Positions 17,794 through 26,665 of a stretch of 50,458 nucleotides of DNA are shown in pieces. The notes beneath the pieces were generated by a model. That model worked only from the letters and a program-made list of their open reading frames with translations, was not told where the DNA came from and did not search any database. The translations under genes were made by a program, and so were the position numbers. This stretch comes from Bacteroidota bacterium (GTDB lineage: Bacteria > Bacteroidota > Bacteroidia > Bacteroidales > Lentimicrobiaceae): assembly GCA_023434665.1 (NCBI GenBank), contig JAEYSM010000018.1, positions 1 through 50,458 on the forward strand, given 5' to 3'. Within the stretch, counting starts at the first letter, position 1. Every line of letters starts with the position of its first letter.

Positions 17794-18564
17794 ATGGAAA
17801 AGGAATCAGAAAAAATTAAGAAAAACCAACCGGTTATAGAGATCGAAGATCTGCAAATCTCATTTGGTGGGAATCAGGTCCTGAATGGCGCCAGTCTTAC
17901 CCTTGCTAAAGGGGAGAACCTGGTGGTACTTGGCAAATCGGGAATGGGCAAATCGGTACTGATAAAATGTATAGTAGGACTATTAAAACCTGACAGTGGA
18001 ACCATTAAAGTTTTCGGACGCAATATATTGAAGCTCAACAAGAAAGAATTCAATGAGACACGACAAAAAGTTGGATTTCTTTTTCAGAACGGGGCTTTAT
18101 ACGACTCGATGAACGTCAAACAAAACCTTGAATTCCCTCTGATAAGACTTAAGAAAGAACTTTCGCGCAAGGAGAGAGAGGAAAAGATAAATGCAGCACT
18201 GGAAAACGTTGGGTTACCTGACGTACTTTATAAAATGCCATCTGAGTTATCAGGGGGTATGCGTAAAAGGGTAAGCCTTGCGCGAACCATCATAGTTGAT
18301 CCTGAAATACTGCTTTATGATGAACCTACCACAGGACTAGATCCGGTTACATCGGACGAAATCAGTGAGCTAATCAATGAAGTTCAGAAAAAGTATCAAA
18401 CGTCATCTATTATAATTACACACGATTTGCGATGTGCACTACAGACAGGCAATCGCGTAATGATGCTTAACGATGGCATTATTCACAAAGAGGGTACCAT
18501 GGAGGATTTTAAAACTTCGGAAGATCCACTTATCAATTCATTCTTTCACGAAAAAACTACATGA
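17794..18564 (+). CDS. mlaF: MlaF-type ABC transporter ATPase
   Basis: ATP-hydrolysing subunit of the Mla lipid transporter, 256 residues from the ATG at 17794; longer readings upstream overlap mlaE and are not needed. Seen: Walker A GKSGMGKS (47-54), Q-loop LFQNGALYDS (about 97-106), signature LSGGMRKRV (152-160), Walker B ILLYDEP (172-178) and H-loop ITHD (about 208-211). NGALYDS after the Q-loop is typical for MlaF-like ATPases. It starts 16 bases after mlaE and its stop overlaps the mlaD start by four bases (ATGA), indicating coupled translation. Confidence 0.94.
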   Translation: MEKESEKIKKNQPVIEIEDLQISFGGNQVLNGASLTLAKGENLVVLGKSGMGKSVLIKCIVGLLKPDSGTIKVFGRNILKLNKKEFNETRQKVGFLFQNGALYDSMNVKQNLEFPLIRLKKELSRKEREEKINAALENVGLPDVLYKMPSELSGGMRKRVSLARTIIVDPEILLYDEPTTGLDPVTSDEISELINEVQKKYQTSSIIITHDLRCALQTGNRVMMLNDGIIHKEGTMEDFKTSEDPLINSFFHEKTT

Positions 18565-19301
18565 GGATAATAGAAATGGAAAATCATTCTCAATCTTTCA
18601 AATTACGCCTTGGCCTCTTTATAACAGGAGGACTGGCGCTTTTAATACTAGCTATATTCATACTTGGAAAACAGAAGAATCTGTGGAATCCGGTCTATCT
18701 GCTGACAACCGATTTTTATAATGTGAGCGGACTTCAGGTAGGCAACAATATCAGGTTTTCGGGCATTGATGTGGGTACTGTTGATAATATAAGAATTGTA
18801 AACGATTCAACGGTTCGGGTTGAAATGCTTATCCAGAAGGATGTTCAACGGTTTATAAAGACTGATAGCGAGGTAAGTATTGGTTCAGAAGGAATCATTG
18901 GTGACCGCATAATTGTTATTTCACATGGAAGCTCCAATGCACCAATGGCTCGCGAAGGATACCATTTATATTCAAATGAACCGGTCGAAACTGATGCTAT
19001 TATTGCCAGTCTTGAAGTCACTGCAGGTTATGCAGAAGTAATTGCTGATCAAATGGCTGAGATTATGATCAAGATTAACAGCGGCCAGGGGGCGCTGGGG
19101 ATGCTTATACAGGATTCCACATTGGCAAAAGATCTTGACAGAACCATGTCTAATCTGAGGAAAAGCTCTAAAGGATTAGAGCAGAATATGGAAGCTGCTA
19201 AACATAATTTCCTTTTAAGAGGGTATTTCAGGAAAAAAGAAAGAGAAGCTGAAAGAAAAAGGAAAGAAATGGAAAAGGCAAATGAAGAAGAGAACCAATA
19301 A
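18561..19301 (+). CDS. mlaD: MlaD-type MCE-domain lipid-binding protein
   Basis: 246-residue membrane-anchored MCE protein that forms the periplasmic lipid-binding ring of the Mla system. Helix about 13-35, then the MCE domain (about 38-115) with VSGLQVGNNIRFSGIDVGTV, a classic MCE signature. After it comes a helical stretch and a strongly charged Lys/Glu tail (about 215-246), likely coiled coil or disordered. An alternative ATG at 18576 would remove five residues. Overlaps mlaF by four bases, so mlaE-F-D is one unit. Confidence 0.92.
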   Translation: MRIIEMENHSQSFKLRLGLFITGGLALLILAIFILGKQKNLWNPVYLLTTDFYNVSGLQVGNNIRFSGIDVGTVDNIRIVNDSTVRVEMLIQKDVQRFIKTDSEVSIGSEGIIGDRIIVISHGSSNAPMAREGYHLYSNEPVETDAIIASLEVTAGYAEVIADQMAEIMIKINSGQGALGMLIQDSTLAKDLDRTMSNLRKSSKGLEQNMEAAKHNFLLRGYFRKKEREAERKRKEMEKANEEENQ

Positions 19302-19384
19302 AGTAATTAAGCTTAATTTCAGATGAAAAAATAAATGCAAAAATGCATTAACTTTACAGCCTGTAATAAGCCAAACTTTTCATA

Positions 19385-20938
19385 ATGCCGATATTAGGAT
19401 CGATTATCAAAGGTGCTATTGAATTCCCTAGTAAAATTCCATTCGAAAGAATCAGGAAGCACTTACCTTCAAAGCAACAAGAAGTTACTCTAAGAAAACT
19501 GATCAGCAAAGCTCAATATACCTCTCTGGGGGAAGAATATGGATTTGATGAGATTCTCGAGAATAAAGACCTTGTAAAAGCTTTTCAGAAGAGAGTGCCT
19601 ATTTTCGATTATAACTCTATACATCAGAAATGGTGGTACAGGACTCTTCAGGGTGAGAGTTTTGTAGCATGGCCAGGCAAGGTTAGATATTTTGCTCTTA
19701 GTTCGGGGACCAGTGAAGCTACTAGTAAGTATATTCCAGTTACATCCGACATGCTGAGGGCTATTAAAAGAACAAGCATACGTCAGATCTTTTCGCTTTC
19801 GAAATACGACTTTCCCAAGGAATTTTATGAAAAAGGGATATTAATGCTTGGGGGCAGTACTCACCTTCTTTTTAACGGCACTTATTATGAAGGTGATTTA
19901 TCAGGAATTACCACAGGGAATATCCCGTTTTGGTTTCAGCATTTTTACAAACCGGGCAACCGTATTTCAAAAGAAAGAGACTGGAATACCAAATTAGAAG
20001 AGATCGTTAGAAAAGCAAAAGATTGGGATATAGGCGTTATTGTTGGGGTGCCTGCCTGGTTGCAGATTCTGATTGAACGGATAATTGCACATTATAAAGT
20101 GAAGACAATCCATGATATATGGCCCAATCTTTCAATATATGTGCATGGCGGTGTATCGTTTGCACCTTATCAGAAAACATTCGAAAAATTACTGGCCAAA
20201 CCACTTACCTATATTGAAACGTATTTAGCTTCAGAGGGATTTGTTGCTTTCCAGAACAGGCCTAATGTTAATGGAATGCAGCTAGTGATGGATAATGGAC
20301 TCTTTTACGAATTTATACCATTTAATAACGAGAACTTTGATGATGAAGGGAATGTTCTTCCCGGTGCTCAAACCTTGACAATAAATGAGGTTGAAGAGGG
20401 AAAAGAATACGCTTTGTTATTAACGACCTGTGCCGGTGCCTGGAGATACCTTATTGGAGATACTATTAAATTTACTTCAAAGAAATTGTCGGAAATCGTT
20501 ATAACCGGAAGGATAAAACATTTTCTGAATCTTTGTGGAGAGCACCTTTCGCAGGATAATATGAACAGGGCCATTCAATTGCTCGAAGAACAAATGGATA
20601 TTTCTATACCTGAGTTTACCGTAACAGGAATCAAACATGATAGTATGTTTGCACATAAGTGGTATCTGGGTTTAAGTGAAAATTATGATACCATTGATGC
20701 TCAGACCATTAAGCAGAATATTGATCAGAATCTGAAGGATCTTAATGATGATTACAGAGTTGAACGTATTGCTGCGATTAAAGATGTTATAGTGGAATTG
20801 CTTCCCCTTGACCTTTTTTATCAATATATGAAGATACTTGGAAAGGAAGGCGGACAGAATAAATTTCCACGGGTTATTAAAAAGGAACAATTATCCAGAT
20901 GGGAAGATTATCTGGATCAAAACTTTCGGAACAAGTAA
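19385..20938 (+). CDS. GH3 auxin-responsive-promoter family protein (acyl-adenylate/amido synthetase-like)
   Basis: 517-residue GH3-family protein. In plants GH3 enzymes adenylate acyl acids (such as auxin or jasmonate) and join them to amino acids; bacterial homologues exist but their substrates are mostly unknown. Adenylation-fold motifs are present: SSGTSEATSKYIPVT (106-120, phosphate loop), YIETYLASEGFVAFQ (276-290) and WRYLIGDTIKF (353-363), then VITGRIKHFLNLCGEHLSQ (about 372-390), which is the hinge region to the C-terminal domain. All are intact, so an active enzyme is expected. It follows mlaD by 83 bases and precedes a LysE-type exporter by only six, which hints that the product or substrate amino acid is transported. 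Confidence 0.88.
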   Translation: MPILGSIIKGAIEFPSKIPFERIRKHLPSKQQEVTLRKLISKAQYTSLGEEYGFDEILENKDLVKAFQKRVPIFDYNSIHQKWWYRTLQGESFVAWPGKVRYFALSSGTSEATSKYIPVTSDMLRAIKRTSIRQIFSLSKYDFPKEFYEKGILMLGGSTHLLFNGTYYEGDLSGITTGNIPFWFQHFYKPGNRISKERDWNTKLEEIVRKAKDWDIGVIVGVPAWLQILIERIIAHYKVKTIHDIWPNLSIYVHGGVSFAPYQKTFEKLLAKPLTYIETYLASEGFVAFQNRPNVNGMQLVMDNGLFYEFIPFNNENFDDEGNVLPGAQTLTINEVEEGKEYALLLTTCAGAWRYLIGDTIKFTSKKLSEIVITGRIKHFLNLCGEHLSQDNMNRAIQLLEEQMDISIPEFTVTGIKHDSMFAHKWYLGLSENYDTIDAQTIKQNIDQNLKDLNDDYRVERIAAIKDVIVELLPLDLFYQYMKILGKEGGQNKFPRVIKKEQLSRWEDYLDQNFRNK

Positions 20939-20944
20939 TATTGG

Positions 20945-21568
20945 ATGAACCCCCTTATTGAAGGTATGATTTTAGGACTAACCCTTTCTATCATGATAGG
21001 GCCGGCTTTGTTTACCCTCATACAAACCAGTATTCACAGGGGTTTATACAGAGCATCCGTTCTTGCTGTAGGTATTTTTATCAGTGATCTTACACTCGTT
21101 TGGTTTTGCTTCGTGGGAGCTACTCAAATACTTGGCAATTCTCGCAATGGAATTGTCTTTGGGGTAATCGGTGGAATAATTTTAATGATTTTTGGTGTGG
21201 TTACATATTTGAGAAAATCGCATATTGCTACTGAAAATGTGATTGAAACAATGAAAAAGCCGGGTCTGTTGACATACATTTTTAAGGGTTTCTTTTTGAA
21301 TATAGCAAACCCGTTTGTATGGCTATTCTGGATGTCGGTGATGGTTACTGTGAGTGCAAGGTATGGAGCAGGGGCTTTTGATACAAAACTCTTCTTTATT
21401 GGAACCCTTTCTACCATTTTCTTTTCAGATATGCTGAAGGTTTTCGTTGCACATCAACTTAAAAAATATCTTAAACCAAAGTTTCTTATTGCACTGAACC
21501 ATGCAGTGGGGATTGTGCTCGTTGTTTTTGGTGTCTTTCTTGTTGTAAGGACTTTTATAAGTTTCTGA
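20945..21568 (+). CDS. LysE/RhtB-family transporter
   Basis: 207-residue inner-membrane protein with about six helices, of the LysE superfamily exporting amino acids or related small molecules. The N-terminal stretch PLIEGMILGLTLSIMIGPALFTLIQTSIHRG is typical, with Gly-Pro in the first helix. The central loop NPFVWLFWMSVM (about 120-131) also fits the family. It begins six bases after the GH3 gene stop, so the two are very likely co-expressed. The substrate is not known; the GH3 partner suggests an amino acid or amino-acid conjugate. Confidence 0.86.
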   Translation: MNPLIEGMILGLTLSIMIGPALFTLIQTSIHRGLYRASVLAVGIFISDLTLVWFCFVGATQILGNSRNGIVFGVIGGIILMIFGVVTYLRKSHIATENVIETMKKPGLLTYIFKGFFLNIANPFVWLFWMSVMVTVSARYGAGAFDTKLFFIGTLSTIFFSDMLKVFVAHQLKKYLKPKFLIALNHAVGIVLVVFGVFLVVRTFISF

Positions 21569-21574
21569 AAATCA

Positions 21575-21618
21575 AAACCCGGGATATTTCACAAGAATCC
21601 AAACCCGGAATATAACAC
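21575..21618. repeat. Two imperfect 18-bp direct repeats
   Basis: Units at 21575-21592 and 21601-21618 share AAACCCGG-ATAT-CAC with 15 of 18 bases identical, 26 bases apart. They fill the gap between the convergent LysE-type gene and recJ. No stem-loop terminator was recognised there; the role is unknown. Confidence 0.5.
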
Positions 21619-21653
21619 AGGTGCCAAATACATCATCCTCAATGAGCACTCAT

Positions 21654-23489
21654 TTAGGCTTCCTGATACAACCTTCCGGGGATATCTTTTAAAAGAGAGG
21701 CACCATCAAAATTAATATCCTTAATGTTAATCTGAATCTCTTTCTTGTTATTCCAATCGTTCTCTTCAATATGATAACAGATATTGAAAGATTGACCCTG
21801 GCTGATATTTTCGAAATGGTCGCCTAATTGAAATGCTATGGCTGAAATTGGGTTTGAAGCATACTCCATATGTCCCAGAGTTAGTTTCAGATGTTTGTTT
21901 TTCAATAATCTTGCATTTCCATTGTCGACAACTCCATCAGTTTGGAAGACAGGTGAAGGATTGCCCGGGCCGAAAGGAGCAAATTGCTTCAGTATCCTGT
22001 AAAATTTGAGATCGATTTCGTCGAGTGTTATCTTAAGATCAATCTCAATTTCCGGAGTAAGCATATCTTCGGTAATTCGTGCAGCAACCACCTGCTCAAA
22101 CTTTTCAATAAAAGCATCCAGGTTTTCGGGACGCATGGATAAACCTGCAGCATATTTATGACCGCCAAAATGTTCCAGTAATCCGCTGCATTCATCAATA
22201 GCATCGTAAATGTCAAAATCCTTAATTGATCTTGCCGATCCTGTTATAAGTCCATTCGATTGGGTAAGGACTATGGTTGGTCTGTAATAGGTTTCAATGA
22301 GTCGCGAGGCAACAATGCCAATAACTCCTTTATGCCATTTCTCGTTAAAGACAACAGTTGATTTAGAATTTTGAAGTCTGGAAATTTTTTTAATATCATC
22401 CAGAGCCATATCGGTAGTATTAAGGTCGAGGTCCCGGCGTGTTATGTTGAATTCATTAATCTGATCGGCCAATACTACGGCTTCTTCTTCATTTTCACAA
22501 ATGAGCAAACGCACGGCATTTTTACCACTTTCAATTCTTCCGGCAGCATTTATTCGCGGGCCTAGAAGAAAAACGAGGTCTGTTATGGTTAGTTCCCTGC
22601 AAAAATAGCAACTATCTTCCGGTGATGAAATTGAGTTTATGCCTGGATAGATACCACCATTTGATTTTTTTAAAACATTGGCATACTTGAGGATAGCTTC
22701 GAAACAGGCTTTAGGTTTAGTATTAAGCTGTTTCAATCCATAGGTAGCTATGATTCTGTTTTCACCTGTGATGGGTACAATATCTGAAGCTATACTGACT
22801 GTAACAAGATCAAGGTATTTATAAATCCGATTAATGTCAATGTTTTGATTTATTGCAAGTGCCTGTGCAAGCTTAAAGCCTACTCCACAGCCAGATAGCT
22901 CTTTGTATGGGTATGAACAGTCGGCTCTTTTAGGATCCAGAACTGCAACAGCCGAAGGAATTGTATCGCCGGGACGGTGATGGTCGCAGATAATAAAATC
23001 TACTCCGGACTGATTCGCGTATTCAATTTTCTCTATGGCTTTGATTCCACAATCAAGTGCAATGACGAGTTTAAAGTTTTCACTTTTGGCAAAATCAATA
23101 CTTTGGAAAGAGATGCCATATCCTTCTTGATATCTGTCAGGAATGTAGAAATCGATATTATTTTTGCTGATTCCCAAATCAATCAGAAAAGTATATACTA
23201 AAGCAACTGCGGTGGTGCCATCAACGTCGTAATCACCATAGACCAGTAATTTCTCATTATTATTGATAGCCTGCAGGATTCTTGCAACAGCTTTATCCAT
23301 ATCTTTCATCAGATAAGGGTCGTGAAGCTCATCGAGAGAAGGGCGAAAGAATGATTTTGCTTCCTCAAATGTATAAATACCCCTCTGAACCAGAAGTTCA
23401 GCAATAACCTCTTTAACGTTTAATGTCTCGGCTAATGAACTGACTTTAATAGGATCGCTCTTTTGCTTTAGTACCCACCTTTTGTGCAT
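21654..23489 (-). CDS. recJ: Single-stranded-DNA-specific exonuclease RecJ
   Basis: 611-residue 5'-3' single-strand exonuclease acting in recombination and mismatch repair. DHH-family motifs are complete: GDYDVDGTTA (85-94), DCGIKA (146-151), DHHRPG (169-174), the later GPRINAAGRIESG (about 315-327) with the motif IV-type Arg, and the DHHA1 segment FGGHKYAAGLSM (about 444-455). A C-terminal OB-type domain follows. Length is slightly above E. coli RecJ (577). It follows the MacB-type permease gene on the same strand with a 154-base gap that holds a hairpin, so it may have its own promoter, though no clear -7 element was found. Confidence 0.94.
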   Translation of the reverse strand: MHKRWVLKQKSDPIKVSSLAETLNVKEVIAELLVQRGIYTFEEAKSFFRPSLDELHDPYLMKDMDKAVARILQAINNNEKLLVYGDYDVDGTTAVALVYTFLIDLGISKNNIDFYIPDRYQEGYGISFQSIDFAKSENFKLVIALDCGIKAIEKIEYANQSGVDFIICDHHRPGDTIPSAVAVLDPKRADCSYPYKELSGCGVGFKLAQALAINQNIDINRIYKYLDLVTVSIASDIVPITGENRIIATYGLKQLNTKPKACFEAILKYANVLKKSNGGIYPGINSISSPEDSCYFCRELTITDLVFLLGPRINAAGRIESGKNAVRLLICENEEEAVVLADQINEFNITRRDLDLNTTDMALDDIKKISRLQNSKSTVVFNEKWHKGVIGIVASRLIETYYRPTIVLTQSNGLITGSARSIKDFDIYDAIDECSGLLEHFGGHKYAAGLSMRPENLDAFIEKFEQVVAARITEDMLTPEIEIDLKITLDEIDLKFYRILKQFAPFGPGNPSPVFQTDGVVDNGNARLLKNKHLKLTLGHMEYASNPISAIAFQLGDHFENISQGQSFNICYHIEENDWNNKKEIQINIKDINFDGASLLKDIPGRLYQEA

Positions 23490-23508
23490 TTTTTTGTTTT
23501 TGGATGGT

Positions 23509-23543
23509 AAAAATAGTGATTCTCTTACAGAACTACTATTTTT
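23509..23543 (-). terminator. Possible terminator hairpin after the MacB-type permease gene
   Basis: Perfect 9-bp arms AAAAATAGT (23509-23517) and ACTATTTTT (23535-23543) with a 17-base loop. Read on the minus strand the 3' arm ends in ACTATTTTTACC, giving a short U-tract. The stem has only two G-C pairs, so termination would be weak; on the plus strand a T-run also follows. Confidence 0.35.
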
Positions 23544-23569
23544 TTTATTAACAAAACGAATTTACATAA

Positions 23570-23604
23570 GTTAGCTGTTAGTTGTCAACTGTCAGCATTC
23601 AGCA
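23570..23604. repeat. Five degenerate heptad repeats
   Basis: Reads GTTAGCT-GTTAGTT-GTCAACT-GTCAGCA-TTCAGCA, a seven-base periodicity drifting across five units. It lies in the intergenic gap before recJ and encodes nothing. Similar heptad-like intergenic runs occur in some Bacteroidota genomes, in my recollection, but this was not checked. Confidence 0.45.
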
Positions 23605-23643
23605 CGTAGTTCCGGGATTCAGAGATCTGGATGGTAAAAATCA

Positions 23644-24900
23644 TTAAATTGAAGTGCGCATTGCTTCAACAGGATCGAGCTTTGAAGCGGTGAGTGCTGG
23701 AACAAAACCTGATACCAAACCAATTATCGCTGAGACAGAAACGCCCAGGAAAATATTACCGGCAGTAAGAATCAGCGGCATATCGAAGGTTAAAGAGATG
23801 ATTTTAGTAATAATAAAAATCATAAAAAGTCCTACCAGACCACCGAGTATTGATAGAAAGATCGACTCGAATAAAAACTGCTGAAGGATGAAAGAATTCT
23901 TGGCACCCATCGACTTTTGAATTCCAATCTGGGCAGTTCGTTCCCGAACAGAAACAAACATAATATTGGCAATACCGAATCCGCCTACTAATAGTGAGAA
24001 TCCTCCGATAATCCATCCAACAATGCCAATAACCCCAAACAATGCATCGAAGCCCTGGGTTATGAAGCTCGTTTGATTGATTGCAAAATCGTCCTTTGAC
24101 CCAGGTTTAAGTTTTCGGGCCGACCGCATAATTCCCTCTAGTTCATATCTCAATTCTTCATTTGATATGTTGGGTTTTGCCTTAACTGCAATCATAGCAC
24201 CAATATTGTCGGATTTAAGGTCAAAGTATGCTCTGCCAAGTTGCAAAGGAATCATTACAACCCTGTCATTTGAGTTGCCAAAATTTATCTTTCCTTCTTT
24301 CCTGAAGACACCAATTACCTCCAACTGACGGCCAAACACCTTGATTTTCTGGCCTAAAGGATCCTTGTTGTTATATAGAATGGATGCGACTTCATCGCCA
24401 ATAATTGCCACAGGTCGCCCCCCAGCCGATTCATCAGCTGTAAAATATCTTCCCGATGCAAGCTCGATAGTCATTACTTCGGGATAGTCGTGTGTAACTG
24501 CTGTTATGCTTGTTTCGACAGATAAATTACCATGTTTTACTTTTCTCCATTGGCCAACTGCATAGGCACTTGAAGCAGCCACCTGGCTTTTTCTTTTTAT
24601 CTGATCGAGGTCGGCGAGGCTTGGCTCTGGCCTTTTCATGTATTCCCACCAGGGGTAGTCTCCACCAAATGCCCATGGCCACTTCTGAACATATAAAATG
24701 TTACTGCCCAATGAGTTTACACTATCGCGAATGGTTCGTTCAATAGAATCGAAGACAGTGAAAACTGAAATAATAGAGAAAATGCCAATTGTAATGCCCA
24801 GCAACGACAGAACAGTTCTTACCTTGTTCGCAACTATAGCATGTAAGGCAAATGCGATGCTCTCACCCAATAACTTTAAGTAGGCAATAAACTGTTTCAT
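23644..24900 (-). CDS. MacB/FtsX-type ABC transporter permease
   Basis: 418-residue inner-membrane permease with one N-terminal helix (about 27-47), a large periplasmic MacB-PCD domain (about 50-280), and three C-terminal helices, the four-helix plan of type VII ABC transporters. Seen: ANKVRTVLSLLGITIGIFS at the start of helix 1, VGGFGIANIMFVSVRERTAQIGIQKSMGAKN (about 310-340), and the final LTASKLDPVEAMRTSI, all typical. No ATPase partner gene is adjacent, which is unusual though partner subunits may be encoded elsewhere. Possible roles are export of toxins, lipoproteins or peptides, or mechanical signalling; the sequence does not choose. Confidence 0.88.
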   Translation of the reverse strand: MKQFIAYLKLLGESIAFALHAIVANKVRTVLSLLGITIGIFSIISVFTVFDSIERTIRDSVNSLGSNILYVQKWPWAFGGDYPWWEYMKRPEPSLADLDQIKRKSQVAASSAYAVGQWRKVKHGNLSVETSITAVTHDYPEVMTIELASGRYFTADESAGGRPVAIIGDEVASILYNNKDPLGQKIKVFGRQLEVIGVFRKEGKINFGNSNDRVVMIPLQLGRAYFDLKSDNIGAMIAVKAKPNISNEELRYELEGIMRSARKLKPGSKDDFAINQTSFITQGFDALFGVIGIVGWIIGGFSLLVGGFGIANIMFVSVRERTAQIGIQKSMGAKNSFILQQFLFESIFLSILGGLVGLFMIFIITKIISLTFDMPLILTAGNIFLGVSVSAIIGLVSGFVPALTASKLDPVEAMRTSI

Positions 24901-25092
24901 ACCTTGATTTGAAGGAGTAAAAATAATACATATTACCTAGAAGCGTTACATATTATTTGGAGATTGGCGTAAAATTTAATAAAATTGCATATTGGTTGAC
25001 GTGATCTTTTAAGTCACATAAACAAGTAGTAGTCAGATTCATTCACTATTCTCCTGAATAAATTTCCGGGGTTTAAACTTCTTTTCCACGTT

Positions 25093-26628
25093 ATGAAATA
25101 TCCTAAGACTATAAAAAGGGCACTAATCTCAGTTTACTATAAAGATGGACTGGACAGGATAGTTGAAGCGTTGAACAACCAGGGGGTAGAGCTTTTTTCT
25201 ACAGGGGGTACATTCGATTTCATTCAATCATTGGGAATCAGATGTCATAAGATTGAAGACCTTACCGGTTATCCGAGCATTCTTGGAGGAAGAGTAAAAA
25301 CCCTGCATCCAAATGTTTTTGGTGGTATCCTTGGACGTCCTCAATTGGAACAAGACAACAACGACATGCAAAAGTACGGGATTGAAACTTTTGACCTGGT
25401 GATAGTTAATCTTTATCCATTTGAGAAGACGCTGGCTTCAGGTGCCAGTCATGACGATATAATTGAAAAGATTGATATTGGTGGCATCTCTCTCATAAGA
25501 GCCGGAGGTAAAAACTTCGAAAATGTTTTATGTGTGTCATCACCTGACCAGTATGCTCAATTATTCGAAATATGCCAACGTCAACCTCTTGTATCTTCAT
25601 TGGAAGAAAGGATGAAGTTTGCAGCTGAGGCTTTCAGTAAGTCTTCATCGTATGATAGGGCCATATTTGAATACATGAAAGGTGTTGCCGATATTTCAGA
25701 CACTGCATCGTTTGTTATTAAAGCCGATAATCCGAACAAGTTACGTTATGGCGAAAATCCCCATCAGGAAGGAATATTTTATGGGAATCTCGAAGAGGTT
25801 TTTGATAAACTACACGGGAAAGAATTGTCGTACAACAATCTACTGGATTTAGAAGCAGCAATTTCTCTTATCAATGACTTTAATGAAACCACATTTGCCA
25901 TACTCAAACATAACAATGCGTGCGGCATTGCCAGCAGGGAAAAAGTGGTAGATGCAGGGAATGCTGCACTCGAAGCAGATCCCTTGTCAGCTTATGGTGG
26001 GGTACTCATTTGCAATAAGCCAATTGATGAAGCAACAGCCAGAGAGATCAATAAAATTTTCTTTGAAATACTGGTAGCTCCTGACTTTGAAAAAAATACT
26101 CTGGAAATTCTTCAGACAAAGAAAAATAGAATAATTTTGCGCTTGAAATCATTTGATTTTCAGGCTAAACAGTTTCGCAGTCTGCTCAATGGTGTATTGA
26201 TGCAAGATAAAGACATTAAGACTGAATCAATTGAAGAACTCAAGGTAATCACAGATAAAGAGCCAAGCCGGGAAGCAATGGAAGACCTCCTATTTGCCAA
26301 TAAAGTTGTGAAGCACACTAAATCAAATGCGATAGTGCTTGCTTTAAACAAGCAATTACTGGCGAGCGGAACAGGCCAAACTTCAAGAGTTGACGCGCTA
26401 AAACAAGCCATTGAAAAAGCCCGCACCTTTGGTTTCAGCCTTAAGAATGCTGTTATGGCTTCGGACGCTTTTTTCCCCTTTGCCGATTCGGTTGAAATTG
26501 CACACAAAGCAGGAATTACAAGTGTTATACAACCCGGAGGATCAGTACGTGACCAGGAGACTATCGACTTTTGCAATGCGAACGATATTAGCATGGTATT
26601 TACCGGCATTCGTCATTTTAAACATTAG
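25093..26628 (+). CDS. purH: Bifunctional AICAR formyltransferase/IMP cyclohydrolase
   Basis: Catalyses the last two steps of IMP synthesis in the cytoplasm. The 511 residues contain the N-terminal MGS-like cyclohydrolase domain (STGGTFDFIQSLG near 35, GGRVKTLHP near 65) and the C-terminal formyltransferase domain with the active-site stretch KHNNACG (Lys272, His273). Usual length is 510-530. No break seen. It is divergent from the MacB-type permease and followed 37 bases later by mreB; purH next to mreBCD is a familiar arrangement in Bacteroidota. No exact TAnnTTTG element was found in its 192-base upstream gap. Confidence 0.96.
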   Translation: MKYPKTIKRALISVYYKDGLDRIVEALNNQGVELFSTGGTFDFIQSLGIRCHKIEDLTGYPSILGGRVKTLHPNVFGGILGRPQLEQDNNDMQKYGIETFDLVIVNLYPFEKTLASGASHDDIIEKIDIGGISLIRAGGKNFENVLCVSSPDQYAQLFEICQRQPLVSSLEERMKFAAEAFSKSSSYDRAIFEYMKGVADISDTASFVIKADNPNKLRYGENPHQEGIFYGNLEEVFDKLHGKELSYNNLLDLEAAISLINDFNETTFAILKHNNACGIASREKVVDAGNAALEADPLSAYGGVLICNKPIDEATAREINKIFFEILVAPDFEKNTLEILQTKKNRIILRLKSFDFQAKQFRSLLNGVLMQDKDIKTESIEELKVITDKEPSREAMEDLLFANKVVKHTKSNAIVLALNKQLLASGTGQTSRVDALKQAIEKARTFGFSLKNAVMASDAFFPFADSVEIAHKAGITSVIQPGGSVRDQETIDFCNANDISMVFTGIRHFKH

Positions 26629-26665
26629 TATAAACAGGATACATTCATAGATAGACAATAGAAAA

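Larger units (their letters stand above)
23502..23641. repeat. 13-bp direct repeats (GGATGGTAAAAAT) bracketing a 114-base segment
   Basis: GGATGGTAAAAAT occurs at 23502-23514 and again at 23629-23641. Between them lie an AT-rich hairpin and a run of heptads. The two copies overlap or abut the recJ leader and the permease stop (23644). This could be a short duplication or the remains of an inserted element; nothing coding lies inside. Confidence 0.45.
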
